DNA from: an uncultured Atopobiaceae bacterium | Lineage (GTDB): Bacteria > Actinomycetota > Coriobacteriia > Coriobacteriales > Atopobiaceae | Assembly (NCBI GenBank): GCA_947626465.1 | Contig: CANQSI010000012.1 | Location: 1-17,255 of the forward strand | Length of the DNA stretch: 17,255 nt | Direction of reading: 5' to 3' | Shown here: in pieces, positions 1 to 8,050 of the stretch | Numbering within the stretch: position 1 is the first letter of the stretch | How the letters are laid out: each line of letters begins with the position of its first letter | Program-made: the position numbers and the translations under genes | Notes under the pieces: model-generated | Seen by the model: the letters and a program-made list of their open reading frames with translations, nothing else | Database searches by the model: none | What the model was told of the DNA's origin: nothing

Positions 1-301
1 ACGTCGCCCACGCTTGCCCCCTCATGGTCGTTCGTCCCCGTGAAATCCAAGTGTAACAAGAGAATGTGGGCGAGACGTCTGCGCAGCCGTTTGGCGCGAT
101 CCTTCTCGCTCGAGGAACGAGGCGTAGTGGCGGAGGCAGATAACTCACATCGCGTGGAGTGAATGTGCAGGAGTACGCAATTCGCACACGGGATCACTAC
201 GAAACAAGCACAAGCGCATGCACTCGCCGGAGTTGCGGCTGCCTCGCGTGCGGCATTCTATATAGTGCGAGCTTGAGGCACGTCTTGCACGTGCGCTTTC
301 G
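1..301. other. Left-edge region, no confident gene
   Basis: No gene can be supported here. On the plus strand, frame 1 stays open from base 1 to a TGA at 160-162 (53 codons), which could be the end of a gene lying to the left. On the minus strand, one frame is open from about 257 to the edge. Its only early start is a GTG at 197-195 with no Shine-Dalgarno sequence, so a divergent gene running off the left edge is possible but not shown. Bases 1-11 and 66-78 form an imperfect inverted repeat (ACGTC-GCCCAC against GTGGGCGAGACGT). Confidence 0.4.
233..266 (+). promoter_or_regulatory. Possible promoter of the adhesin leader
   Basis: TTGCGG at 233-238 is followed by an AT-rich TCTATATAGT stretch at 257-266, the only such stretch in this area. 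Taking TCTATA (257-262) as the -10 box gives an 18-bp spacer; TATATA (259-264) would give 20. Transcription would begin near 270 and yield a leader of about 100 nt before the adhesin start at 368. The spacer is ambiguous and no operator is evident. Confidence 0.3.
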
Positions 302-312
302 TTGAATGATCA

Positions 313-363
313 GGAGTGTGGGGACTCCGGTTGTTTCTCGGAGCCCCGCTTTTCTAGAGGGGG
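313..363 (+). promoter_or_regulatory. Terminator-like leader hairpin with competing structures before the adhesin start
   Basis: GGGG-A-CTCCG (320-329) pairs with CGGAGCCCC (339-347) around a 9-nt loop and is followed by GCTTTT (348-353), the form of an intrinsic terminator. It lies only 14 bases before the adhesin start codon. Two alternatives share its arms. GGAGT (313-317) can pair with ACTCC (324-328), which would break the 5' arm. CCCC (344-347) can pair with the GGGG of the ribosome binding site at 359-363, which could hide it. The hairpin is seen directly; an attenuation role is inference. It could also simply terminate an upstream transcript. Confidence 0.5.
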
Positions 364-367
364 TTTG

Positions 368-3300
368 ATGGCGAGGAGACTCGAGCGAGTCGCATTCGCT
401 TTCCTGGCTGCCACCACCGCGTTTTTGATCGGCGCGCCGTTCGTGCACGCGCTCGAGGGCGCGGTGCCCGCCTTCGCTGGGGCAGATGAGGCGCCGTTTA
501 CGGCAAGCAACGCGTTTGTGATGAGCGCGGTGGACGAGAGCGAGGCGCTCTCGGGCATGGTGGACACGCCAAGCTCGAGCGCCGAAGGCAGCGACGTCGT
601 GGCGCAAGGCGATTCGCCTACCGCGGACGCGGCAGTAGCCGAAGAAGCCTCGGGGGGGGGTCGCTCATCAGACGTGGCGCAGGGCGATGAACCCGCAGCT
701 CACGACCCTCATAACAGCTCCGACCCATCCGAGGAGGGCATGAACTCTCAAGACGTGCTTGAGGGCGAAGGTTCAGACGAGGTCGAGGGCGAAGATACGG
801 CCAAGGGAGCCCCCGAACGCGCGCCAAAGGGCGACGAGGGCCCGGATGGTACCGAGAACACACCCGCAAGCCAGGGCGATATCGCGACCCTTGCCGCGAG
901 CGGCGACCTCACCCTCGCGCGCTTGGGCGAGCTCGCGCCGATGGCCTTCACGGGTGGCACGGTGGATCCCACGTACTTCTCCGCCACGAAGGTGGTCGTG
1001 GAGGACACGACGCTTTCCAAGGAGTACGTCGAAGACGATTGGAAGAATGGCTGGGACGGCCCCGAATCCGGTCCCGTGGATCTGAGCAAGTACCCCACGC
1101 TCCCCGGCTACACCGTGGAGAGCCTCACCGTTAATGGCAGCACGGTGAAGAGGCTCGGCAACGTGACCGTGAACGTGGGAAGCAGCACTGAAACCTACGT
1201 GTATTGGTCGGCGAGCGACGACATTTCCAATATGACGAGCACGGTGCTCTCCGATAAGCAAACCATACAGGTGAATTACGTCCTTGAAGAGCACGACATC
1301 AATTATGAAATCTACGAAGCGCAGGACGATAGCAGCTATAAAAACGTCACTACCTCGGACTACGTCACGCAAGTGTTTGGAAACCATCGTCCGCTCAAGA
1401 CAGTGAACCAGTGGTTTAGCGTCGACGTGAGCGTGCCCGCGGGCTTCACCGGGCGCGTGTACATGATGGAGAGCGCCAAGGCAGATGAGAGCGATTTTGT
1501 CGAGGCGAACGAGAAGTTCCCCACCGAGACGGGCTACGGTCGCTTTGCCCTTGGCGAGGACGTGGCGTGGAAGGCAGTGCCCGGCGACAACGGTGGCGCC
1601 GAGCTCGACACATCGCTCGAGCACGCCCCCGGCTTCTATTCGCTCGACGGCACCTACGTCTCAGGGACGGGCAAGCCCGGCGAGGTGAAAGCGGACGAGA
1701 CGGTCTGCTTGGTGCTGAAGCCGCGCCAAGCGAGCGACTACAGCTTCAACCTCGCGTATCTCGGCAGTGCGAAGTCCGGCAGCGTGGTGAATTCCACAAA
1801 GTGGTTCGACTTCACGCCACTTTCCTTCGATGACCTGTCCGATGCGAGCGTGAACCCCTACGTGACGTTTTCCGCCAACGCGGGAAGCACGCGAACCTTC
1901 GACTGCGAAATCACCCTCATCCTGCGCGATACGAGCAACGTAACGCACTACGAGATGCGCTCGCTTTCCCTCAACGGCGCGAGCTTGAAGGTGCCATATT
2001 TGAAAGATCCGCGCACCCTGCTTAAGGACAACGGCGCGTTCGCAAACCCGGAGAGCCCGGACAACAAGGTGAGCGCGGAAACCGAACTCCCGTCCGGCAC
2101 CAAGGTCACGATTACGGTGGAGCCCTATTTCTATACAGGGAATTCCGCGAATGAAGACGACCTCAACCACTCGGCAGTGGGCTCCATCAGGCAGCGCAAA
2201 TACACCATAAAGGTGGAAAACGCCGCGCGCGACCTCGTGTTTGATCGCGGTACGTTCGTGACGGCGCAATCGCCCGCTGCGTACCACGAGGTGAATATCC
2301 AAACGCTCTACGGCGTGCAATGCCAGCTTTTTAGAAAGGCGCAAGGGCACGATAGCACTGACAACACCGGTTACGAGTGGCATGACGTTGCCCAGTCCAC
2401 CTCGGCGCGCGCGAAGGGCGGCGGCGGAAGCTTTGGCTTCGATTATCAAAAGATCAGCGACGCGACGGGCGCGATCTACGACGTGGGGAACGTGGTCACG
2501 GAGCCCTACGGCAACGTGCGCTTCAGGCTCGACCCCGCGTCCCCGGGCTACAACTGGGCGGGGGGCACCGTGTACGGCACCTCCAATAGCCCGACCGTCA
2601 CGTACGTGGAGGAGCATGCCGAAGGGCGCGCAATTGCCGCGAACACGTTCTCGGAGGCCAATCAAAACATCCTCGGTCCAGACGCTGAGGGCTGGTACTA
2701 CCTCACGCTGAGCGACCCCTATGAGGCGAGCAACCAGGACTTCGTGAGCCATATCGGCTATCTGCAAATCCAGGCGAAGGCGATGCGCTATCAAATCGCC
2801 TATCAAAATGGCGCCACCGCAGGCGCGAAGCTCAATGCGGATTTCCCCGCAGGCGTGAAAGTGCAGGGCATGCCCACGTTTATGGGAACGTCCGAAAGCA
2901 CTGGCGCGACGGACACGAACCACGGCAGGTACTACTCGATGGGAAGCGGCACCGGCTCCTACACCGGTTCCCTGGCGAGCAACAAGATTTCCGTTCCAAG
3001 GAACGTGCCGCAGGCGCCCGGCGAGCGTCCGGTGAGCTTCGAGGGCTGGGTCGTGACGGACGCCGAGGGCTCGCCGCTCCTGAGCTCGGGCAAGGGGTCG
3101 CCGGATAATCCGATCCTCCCGACCGACCTCGTCTCGCTTGAACAGATCTACGCACGCGCGCAGTGCTACAGCGTGGAGGAACAGGACTACACCATCCACC
3201 TCACCGCGAAGTGGAATACGAGCGTCGCGGAATTTAGCTACTACGTGACGTTCAATGCCACGGACCCCACGGGCAAGGTATCGAAGCGCTTTGGCTTGGA

Positions 3301-6127
3301 CGGTGCGAGTGGCATGCCCGTGGGCGGCGAGTACCCAGGCACGGACGGCGGCCGCTACATCCTCAAGCGCGAGGTCTACGCGAATGCGACTTCGAGCGTG
3401 AACGTGATCTTCGAAACCTCTTCGCCCTCCGCCATGTACATCGACGCGCTCTCGCCCGCGGACCAGTGGCTCACGGACAATCCGTGGTACGAGTACGACA
3501 CCACGAAGAACGGTTCACCCGGCCACGAGAACGAGTTCTATTGGGCGGACGTGCAGAATGGCGGCGAGGTCGACGTGTGGTTTGCGTCGAACCTTGGACA
3601 GGTGGTGCTCGAAAAGGAAGTCTCGGGCGAGGCGGCCCCCGGCGAGACGTTTAGCTTTGAGGCGACGTTCACGCTTCCTGCGAATGCGCCGGGCACGAAG
3701 GGCGACGAATCGAAGTTCTTCGAGCGCGACGGTGGAACCTACGTGACGTGCCTCGTGACGCCCGCGGGCTCCGCGGACGCCGAGGAGCGGACGTTCGAGC
3801 TCACGAAATCTGGCGGCACGTATACGGGCGAGATCACGCTCGGCGCCGGCGAGAAAGCGACCATCGACCTGCCGAACGGCGCCACCTACTCCTTCACCGA
3901 GGTGAAGGACGACCACGCCTATGACGTCACCGAGCCAGCTGGCGGCTCCTACTCGGGCACGATCGCACGTATGACGGAGCCCGCGACCTGCAAGTTCGTG
4001 AATACCCTCAAGGGCGTGGACGTGCACATCGAGCAGGAAGTTCGCGCGAACACTGCCGATCCTCAGAATGATTTCTCCGTCGATCCGCTCATGGCGATGT
4101 CCGGCCAGTTCGTGGACTACAAGATCACCGTCACGAACCGCTCGGAGACTCAGAGCTATGAGGTGACCCTCAAGAACTCCGTGCCCGCGCCTGTTGGCGA
4201 CACTTCGGGCGAGCACAAGAAGCTGCGGCTAGTCGCGGCTTCGGTGATGGGCCCGGGAGGGAAGACGGGCGCCGACGCGGCTAAGGTTACGGGCGAATGG
4301 ATTTCTGGCCAAGAGAACGTGCTCTACGACGGCGGCGAAATCACGTGGAGCCCCGTGACCATCGCGGCGAAGTCGACGGCGACCTTCGGGTACACCGCCG
4401 TGGCGCCCGCCGTGGACGAGGTGCACACCTACGAGAACTCCGCCATCGCGACGGTGAGTGGCATCGAAGGCCACGGATTCACGTCGAACACGGTAAATGT
4501 GAAGGACACCCTCACCTCGCTTCGCGTGGAGAAGGTGGTGGCGCCGCAGTTCTTCGCCGGCAAGGACGAGGAATTCACCTTCACGCTCGCGATGGGCGGC
4601 TCGGGCTCCTCGGTGAAGCAGCTCAACACCCTTGGCATCGTCGCGGAGGGCTACGAGGGCTCTGGGGTGGTGGCCCCGAGCGTTGGCGAGAGGAACACCA
4701 TTCGGCCGGATGGCAGCGTCTTCACGTTCAAACTCAAGGAAGGCCAGGGCGTGGTGCTCTCCGGCATGCCCGCGGGCTCGACGTACACGCTCGCGGAAGT
4801 GGTGCCCACGCCTGAGGCGCAAGACTACTCGGTTGAGATTCGCAAGGCGGATGGCACAACTGAGAAGAAAAACACCGTCAAGGGCTCAATGCCCGACGCA
4901 AGCGAGCTCGGTGTCGAGCAGCGCGTGGTCTTTACGAACACGAACTTGCATAAGCCGGCCATCTCGCTCGCGCTGGTGCATGCCACGGGCAGGAGCGCTG
5001 CCGACGCCCAGGCGCACGCCGTGAACGCGGGCGACCTCATCACCTACACCCTCACGGCGAAGAACAGCGACACGCGCGCCACCGCAAGAAACGTCACCAT
5101 CACGGACGTCGTGCCCAAGGGGCTCACGCTCGTCGAAGGCTCCGCGAGCGGCGCCAAGTCGTTTGATACCGCCACCCGCACGCTCACGTGGAAGCTGGGC
5201 GAGCTCGCACCGAATACCGAGAAGAGCGTCTCCTTCACGGTGCGGGTGCCGAAGGTGCTCGCCACCACCTCATGGAAGAACAGCGCGAAGGCTACGTGGA
5301 CGGAGATGACGGGGGACGCGCCGCTCACCTCGAACGAGGTGGAGGACACGCTCACGCCGAAGGACCCGGGCACCATCCACATCACGAACGCCGTGGAGGG
5401 CAAGGGCGCGAGCGAGAGCGACGCCTTCAGCTACGACGTGACCATATCCGATCCTGGCGCCACTCCCGGCGTGTTGCTTCTCGCCGCGACGCCTCGCGAA
5501 GGCGAGCACCATGACGGCCTCAACACGCAGCACCTGCATCTGAAGCTCGTGGGCAACGCCGAGGCGTTCATCGACCACGTGTACGACGGCTCGCTCTATC
5601 ACATCGTCGCAAACGACGCGGATGCGCACGGCTACACCACACGCGTCGAGGGCAGGACGAGTGGCACCGTGCAGTCCGACAAGGAATCGCTCATCGCTTT
5701 CACCAACACGAAGGATCTGACGCCTACGCCGCCGGGGCCCAGCGGGCCGGGCACCACCGATCCGGTTGACCCGGACACGCCGGACACGCCCGATACCCCG
5801 GACACGCCGGACGATCCGAATACGCCCGACACGCCCGACACGCCCGACACGCCAGATACGCCGGATGATCCACACATGCCGACGGATCCGACTACTCCGA
5901 GCGATCCGAACCAACCGGGTGGCACCAATCCGGGTGCGCCCAGCGGCGGTAACGGTGGCTCGGGCTCCAACGGCTCGGACGGATCTCATGGCGCGCACAA
6001 GGTGCCTGCCTCGGTGGTGCCCAAGACCGGCGATGATACGCCGCTCGTCGGCGCCGTGGCGCTCGCCGCCTTCGGCTTCGTCTGCGTCGCCACCGCCTTG
6101 CGATTCGCAAGGAAACGCATCCACTAG
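368..6127 (+). CDS. Large sortase-anchored surface adhesin
   Basis: A 1,919-residue secreted cell-wall protein, likely an adhesin; its ligand is unknown. ATG 368 is preferred over an in-frame TTG at 302 because AGAGGGGG (356-363) sits just before it and a signal peptide follows at once (basic MARRLER, then a hydrophobic stretch to about residue 31). Residues 40-196 are acidic and Ser/Ala-rich. Residues 197-1076 are a long unrecognised region with an InlB-B-repeat-like end (FEGW to LTAKWN, about 892-950). Then come alternating modules: Cna-B/DUF5979-like (about 1077-1215 and 1385-1526), DUF11-like (1217-1381 and 1528-1663) and a last Cna-B-like module (1667-1783). A TPD-repeat stalk, VPKTG (1884-1888), a membrane helix and RKRIH complete a sorting signal. 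The first Leu of LPXTG is replaced by Val. A G9 tract at 652-660 could switch the gene off. Family identity as a wall-anchored surface protein is firm; module names are by resemblance. Confidence 0.9.
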   Translation: MARRLERVAFAFLAATTAFLIGAPFVHALEGAVPAFAGADEAPFTASNAFVMSAVDESEALSGMVDTPSSSAEGSDVVAQGDSPTADAAVAEEASGGGRSSDVAQGDEPAAHDPHNSSDPSEEGMNSQDVLEGEGSDEVEGEDTAKGAPERAPKGDEGPDGTENTPASQGDIATLAASGDLTLARLGELAPMAFTGGTVDPTYFSATKVVVEDTTLSKEYVEDDWKNGWDGPESGPVDLSKYPTLPGYTVESLTVNGSTVKRLGNVTVNVGSSTETYVYWSASDDISNMTSTVLSDKQTIQVNYVLEEHDINYEIYEAQDDSSYKNVTTSDYVTQVFGNHRPLKTVNQWFSVDVSVPAGFTGRVYMMESAKADESDFVEANEKFPTETGYGRFALGEDVAWKAVPGDNGGAELDTSLEHAPGFYSLDGTYVSGTGKPGEVKADETVCLVLKPRQASDYSFNLAYLGSAKSGSVVNSTKWFDFTPLSFDDLSDASVNPYVTFSANAGSTRTFDCEITLILRDTSNVTHYEMRSLSLNGASLKVPYLKDPRTLLKDNGAFANPESPDNKVSAETELPSGTKVTITVEPYFYTGNSANEDDLNHSAVGSIRQRKYTIKVENAARDLVFDRGTFVTAQSPAAYHEVNIQTLYGVQCQLFRKAQGHDSTDNTGYEWHDVAQSTSARAKGGGGSFGFDYQKISDATGAIYDVGNVVTEPYGNVRFRLDPASPGYNWAGGTVYGTSNSPTVTYVEEHAEGRAIAANTFSEANQNILGPDAEGWYYLTLSDPYEASNQDFVSHIGYLQIQAKAMRYQIAYQNGATAGAKLNADFPAGVKVQGMPTFMGTSESTGATDTNHGRYYSMGSGTGSYTGSLASNKISVPRNVPQAPGERPVSFEGWVVTDAEGSPLLSSGKGSPDNPILPTDLVSLEQIYARAQCYSVEEQDYTIHLTAKWNTSVAEFSYYVTFNATDPTGKVSKRFGLDGASGMPVGGEYPGTDGGRYILKREVYANATSSVNVIFETSSPSAMYIDALSPADQWLTDNPWYEYDTTKNGSPGHENEFYWADVQNGGEVDVWFASNLGQVVLEKEVSGEAAPGETFSFEATFTLPANAPGTKGDESKFFERDGGTYVTCLVTPAGSADAEERTFELTKSGGTYTGEITLGAGEKATIDLPNGATYSFTEVKDDHAYDVTEPAGGSYSGTIARMTEPATCKFVNTLKGVDVHIEQEVRANTADPQNDFSVDPLMAMSGQFVDYKITVTNRSETQSYEVTLKNSVPAPVGDTSGEHKKLRLVAASVMGPGGKTGADAAKVTGEWISGQENVLYDGGEITWSPVTIAAKSTATFGYTAVAPAVDEVHTYENSAIATVSGIEGHGFTSNTVNVKDTLTSLRVEKVVAPQFFAGKDEEFTFTLAMGGSGSSVKQLNTLGIVAEGYEGSGVVAPSVGERNTIRPDGSVFTFKLKEGQGVVLSGMPAGSTYTLAEVVPTPEAQDYSVEIRKADGTTEKKNTVKGSMPDASELGVEQRVVFTNTNLHKPAISLALVHATGRSAADAQAHAVNAGDLITYTLTAKNSDTRATARNVTITDVVPKGLTLVEGSASGAKSFDTATRTLTWKLGELAPNTEKSVSFTVRVPKVLATTSWKNSAKATWTEMTGDAPLTSNEVEDTLTPKDPGTIHITNAVEGKGASESDAFSYDVTISDPGATPGVLLLAATPREGEHHDGLNTQHLHLKLVGNAEAFIDHVYDGSLYHIVANDADAHGYTTRVEGRTSGTVQSDKESLIAFTNTKDLTPTPPGPSGPGTTDPVDPDTPDTPDTPDTPDDPNTPDTPDTPDTPDTPDDPHMPTDPTTPSDPNQPGGTNPGAPSGGNGGSGSNGSDGSHGAHKVPASVVPKTGDDTPLVGAVALAAFGFVCVATALRFARKRIH
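652..660 (+). repeat. G9 homopolymer tract within the adhesin coding region
   Basis: Nine consecutive G bases encode Gly-Gly-Gly around codon 96 of the adhesin. The tract is in frame in this sequence. Gaining one G would bring a TGA into frame at 688-690. Losing one G would bring a TGA into frame at 741-743. Either slip would leave a secreted fragment of little more than 100 residues with no wall anchor. G or C runs of eight or more are typical slipped-strand phase-variation switches in surface genes of other bacteria. Confidence 0.75.
5768..5872 (+). repeat. 9-bp in-frame tandem repeat encoding the Thr-Pro-Asp stalk
   Basis: The DNA encodes repeated Thr-Pro-Asp triplets arranged as two similar blocks, each ending in Asp-Asp-Pro. 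The 9-bp unit ACGCCCGAC occurs three times exactly at 5822-5848, with degenerate copies on both sides. Because the unit is a multiple of three, changes in copy number would lengthen or shorten the stalk without shifting the frame. Proline-rich stalks of this kind usually span the peptidoglycan just before a sorting signal. Confidence 0.8.
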
Positions 6128-6550
6128 CTGCCGCGCTCATGCCGAGCGGCGGACGCTGCTAAGCTGTCTCGACCGCCTTGCGATCGTCGCTAAGCCGCTT
6201 CCGCCGCCTTGTGCATGTCGTGTAGCGCGTTCTGCCGTTCGGCGCGTGCCGCAGAGCCTTCTCGGCCGCCTTTTTCTCCGCGTAGCCCTCTCCGCCGCCC
6301 GGAATTTGGGCGACTGCTTGTCGTGGAGGTCTCTCAGCCGCCCGCTAGTCGCCACGTAAACCTCTCCGCCGCCCTGCCGGGGCGGCTGAGGGTGCTGCAT
6401 GGCCATATCGCGGGGCGGCTGAGGCGCCTACGCGGTGAAATAGGCGGCTGAGAGCTCTACGCGGCTGGCATGATCAGGCAGACAGCCTCTGCATGGCCAT
6501 ATCGCGGGGCGGCTGAGGCGCCTACGCGGTGAAAAAGGCGGCTGAGAGCT
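6128..6550. repeat. Gene-free repeat field downstream of the adhesin
   Basis: This 423-bp stretch between the converging adhesin and small membrane protein genes has no convincing gene. It is filled with variants of GGCGGCTGAG and its complement. Exact GGCGGCTGAG occurs at 6381-6390, 6414-6423, 6443-6452, 6508-6517 and 6537-6546. The complement CTCAGCCGCC is at 6333-6342, and CTCTCCGCCGCC is at 6288-6299 and 6362-6373. The stretch at 6263-6299 read on the minus strand closely matches the unit at 6414-6452, so the same unit lies in both orientations. Short Arg-rich open frames here look like by-products of the GC-rich repeats. Confidence 0.7.
6364..6390. terminator. GC-rich hairpin between convergent genes
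   Basis: CTCCGCCGCCC (6364-6374) and GGGCGGCTGAG (6380-6390) pair over 11 bp with one mismatch and a 5-nt loop. The hairpin lies between two converging genes. There is no T-tract on the plus side; read on the minus strand it is followed within a few bases by GGTTT. It may stop or stabilise transcripts from either side, but it is built from the local repeat motif and could equally be a by-product of it. Confidence 0.35.
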
Positions 6551-6557
6551 CTACGCG
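6395..6557. repeat. 69-bp direct duplication (6395-6463 and 6489-6557)
   Basis: The two copies are 94 bp apart and differ at one base (T6441 against A6535). Each contains two GGCGGCTGAG motifs 29 bp apart, each followed by a CTACGCGG-like sequence. The right copy contains the stop codon and the last bases of the small membrane protein gene at 6551. The left copy therefore carries an orphan duplicate of that gene's 3' end and downstream sequence. Confidence 0.9.
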
Positions 6558-6751
6558 ATCGGCTCGTCCTCGTCGGCGTCCCGTTCGGCCTTCTTGGCTT
6601 CGTACTCCGCCTTGCGTTTGCGCTGCTCGCGGACCTCTTCCACGATTGCGCGGATGATGCGGTAGACGATGTAGACCGTCGCGATGCTGAGCGAAATCAC
6701 GAGCGCGATGAGGAACCAGTCCATCGGCGTCAGCTTGCTCAGGAAATCCAC
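6551..6751 (-). CDS. Small single-helix membrane protein of unknown function
   Basis: The protein has 66 residues if it starts at GTG 6751-6749, chosen because GAAAGG lies seven bases upstream. A TTG at 6769 and an ATG at 6724 are in frame but have poorer binding sites. One hydrophobic helix (from WFLIALVISLS to about YRII) is followed by a strongly charged tail rich in Glu, Arg, Lys and Asp that is probably helical. This suggests a membrane-tethered cytoplasmic tail. I do not recognise a family. It is divergent from the GH5-like gene, with about 113 bp between their starts, and convergent with the adhesin. Its stop codon lies inside the right copy of the 69-bp duplication. The clear hydrophobic/charged organisation and plausible binding site support it being real. 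Confidence 0.65.
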   Translation of the reverse strand: MDFLSKLTPMDWFLIALVISLSIATVYIVYRIIRAIVEEVREQRKRKAEYEAKKAERDADEDEPIA

Positions 6752-6864
6752 ATTTAGCCTTTCTTGCAATTACCTGAAAGTCCAAGGGGGAACGAGCCCC
6801 GCAACGCAAGGATACGGCATCGGGCGGAGCCGGATCGCAGGGCTTGGACGGGGAAGGCACGATC

Positions 6865-8040
6865 ATGAGCCGCCACGAGAGCACGACATTCCGCATCCGC
6901 GACCTCTTCTACGGCTCGGTGATTGCAATCTCCGTCGCGTGCACTGCGAGCCTCATCAGCCTCACCGGAATCACGGGCGCTCAAGCGGGCTCCCCGGCCT
7001 TGGCAGCCCCGGTGAGCATCTCGCCCGCCGTCCCGCGTTCCGTGGCATCAACGAGCGGCGCCACCGTGGCAAGCACGGCGAGCTCCGGCACCTCCGAGAG
7101 CGTCGTCGCGACGCCGTTTGCCACTCACGGCGCGCTCAGCGTGCAGGGCTCCGGCCTCGTCGACGCCCACGGCGAGCCTTTCCAGCTGCGCGGCCTCACG
7201 AGCCACGGGCTGCTTTGGATCGAGGACTACATGAAGGGCCCCGCCTTCGCGCAAGAGCAGAGCGACTGGGGCGCGAACAGCCTTCGCCTCGAGCTCTACA
7301 CCGGCCAATACGGCGGTCAGGTGAACGGTGCCACCACCTCCGAGATGCTCGACCAGGTGAACGACGGCGTGAACGCGGCCACGCGCGAGGGCCTCTACGC
7401 CATCATCGACTGGCACGTGCTCAACAACGAGAACCCGCTCTCGAACGTCGATGAGGCGCGCGAGTTCTTCTCCACCGTGAGCGAGCGCTACGGCGCGCAG
7501 GGCAACGTGCTCTATGAGATCTGCAATGAAAGCTCGAGCTCAGTGCCTTGGAGCCACGTGAGGGCCTACGCCGAGGACGTCATCTCCGCCATCCGCGCGA
7601 ACGACCCGGACGCCGTGGTGATCGTGGGGACGCCGGCGGGCGAGGGCGCTCTGGGGCCCATCGAGCGGCCGCTCGGCGGCGCCGTGTCGGAGAACGTGCT
7701 CTACGGAATCGACTCCTCGCAGGGCGTTTCCGCTGGTGAGGGCCTTGATGAGCGGCTCAATGCCGCGATCGAGGGCGGCCTTCCGGTCTACGTGAGCGAG
7801 TTTGGCAACGCCGAGAGCGCGCTCGCTACCGAGGACGAGGGCACCGGCTGGCTCGCCCACGCCGACGAGGCGAACGTGAGCTTCGCATGCGGAAGCCTCT
7901 CCGATCGCGACGAGGCCGCCGCGCTCGCCCAGCACGGCAGCATCGCAAGCGCCGAGCGCGACGTCTTCGACAGCACGAACTTCAACGACTCCGGCAGCTG
8001 GGATCGCGCCTGCCTGCGCGACAGCCTCGGCCTCGTGTGA
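6865..8040 (+). CDS. Secreted GH5-like (cellulase-fold) protein with altered active site
   Basis: 391 residues. ATG 6865 is chosen because GGGAAGG (6851-6857) lies seven bases before it; a signal peptide or membrane anchor follows, ending near Ala-Gln-Ala. After a Ser/Thr/Ala linker the sequence follows bacterial GH5 (subfamily 2-like) endoglucanases: HGALSVQGSGLVD, LRGLTSHG, Arg141 (SLRLELYT), His184 (IDWHV), Asn221-Glu222 in YEICNES as acid/base, and Glu312 in VSEFG as nucleophile. The substrate-binding His-Phe-Tyr expected before the nucleophile is Asp283-Ser284-Ser285, and the usual WANWSLSDK becomes FACGSLSDR. Both catalytic glutamates remain, so it could be an enzyme with a changed substrate or a carbohydrate-binding pseudoenzyme. 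No carbohydrate-binding module or wall anchor follows. It converges on the L,D-transpeptidase gene with a 10-bp gap. Confidence 0.85.
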   Translation: MSRHESTTFRIRDLFYGSVIAISVACTASLISLTGITGAQAGSPALAAPVSISPAVPRSVASTSGATVASTASSGTSESVVATPFATHGALSVQGSGLVDAHGEPFQLRGLTSHGLLWIEDYMKGPAFAQEQSDWGANSLRLELYTGQYGGQVNGATTSEMLDQVNDGVNAATREGLYAIIDWHVLNNENPLSNVDEAREFFSTVSERYGAQGNVLYEICNESSSSVPWSHVRAYAEDVISAIRANDPDAVVIVGTPAGEGALGPIERPLGGAVSENVLYGIDSSQGVSAGEGLDERLNAAIEGGLPVYVSEFGNAESALATEDEGTGWLAHADEANVSFACGSLSDRDEAAALAQHGSIASAERDVFDSTNFNDSGSWDRACLRDSLGLV

Positions 8041-8050
8041 CGTTGCCCTC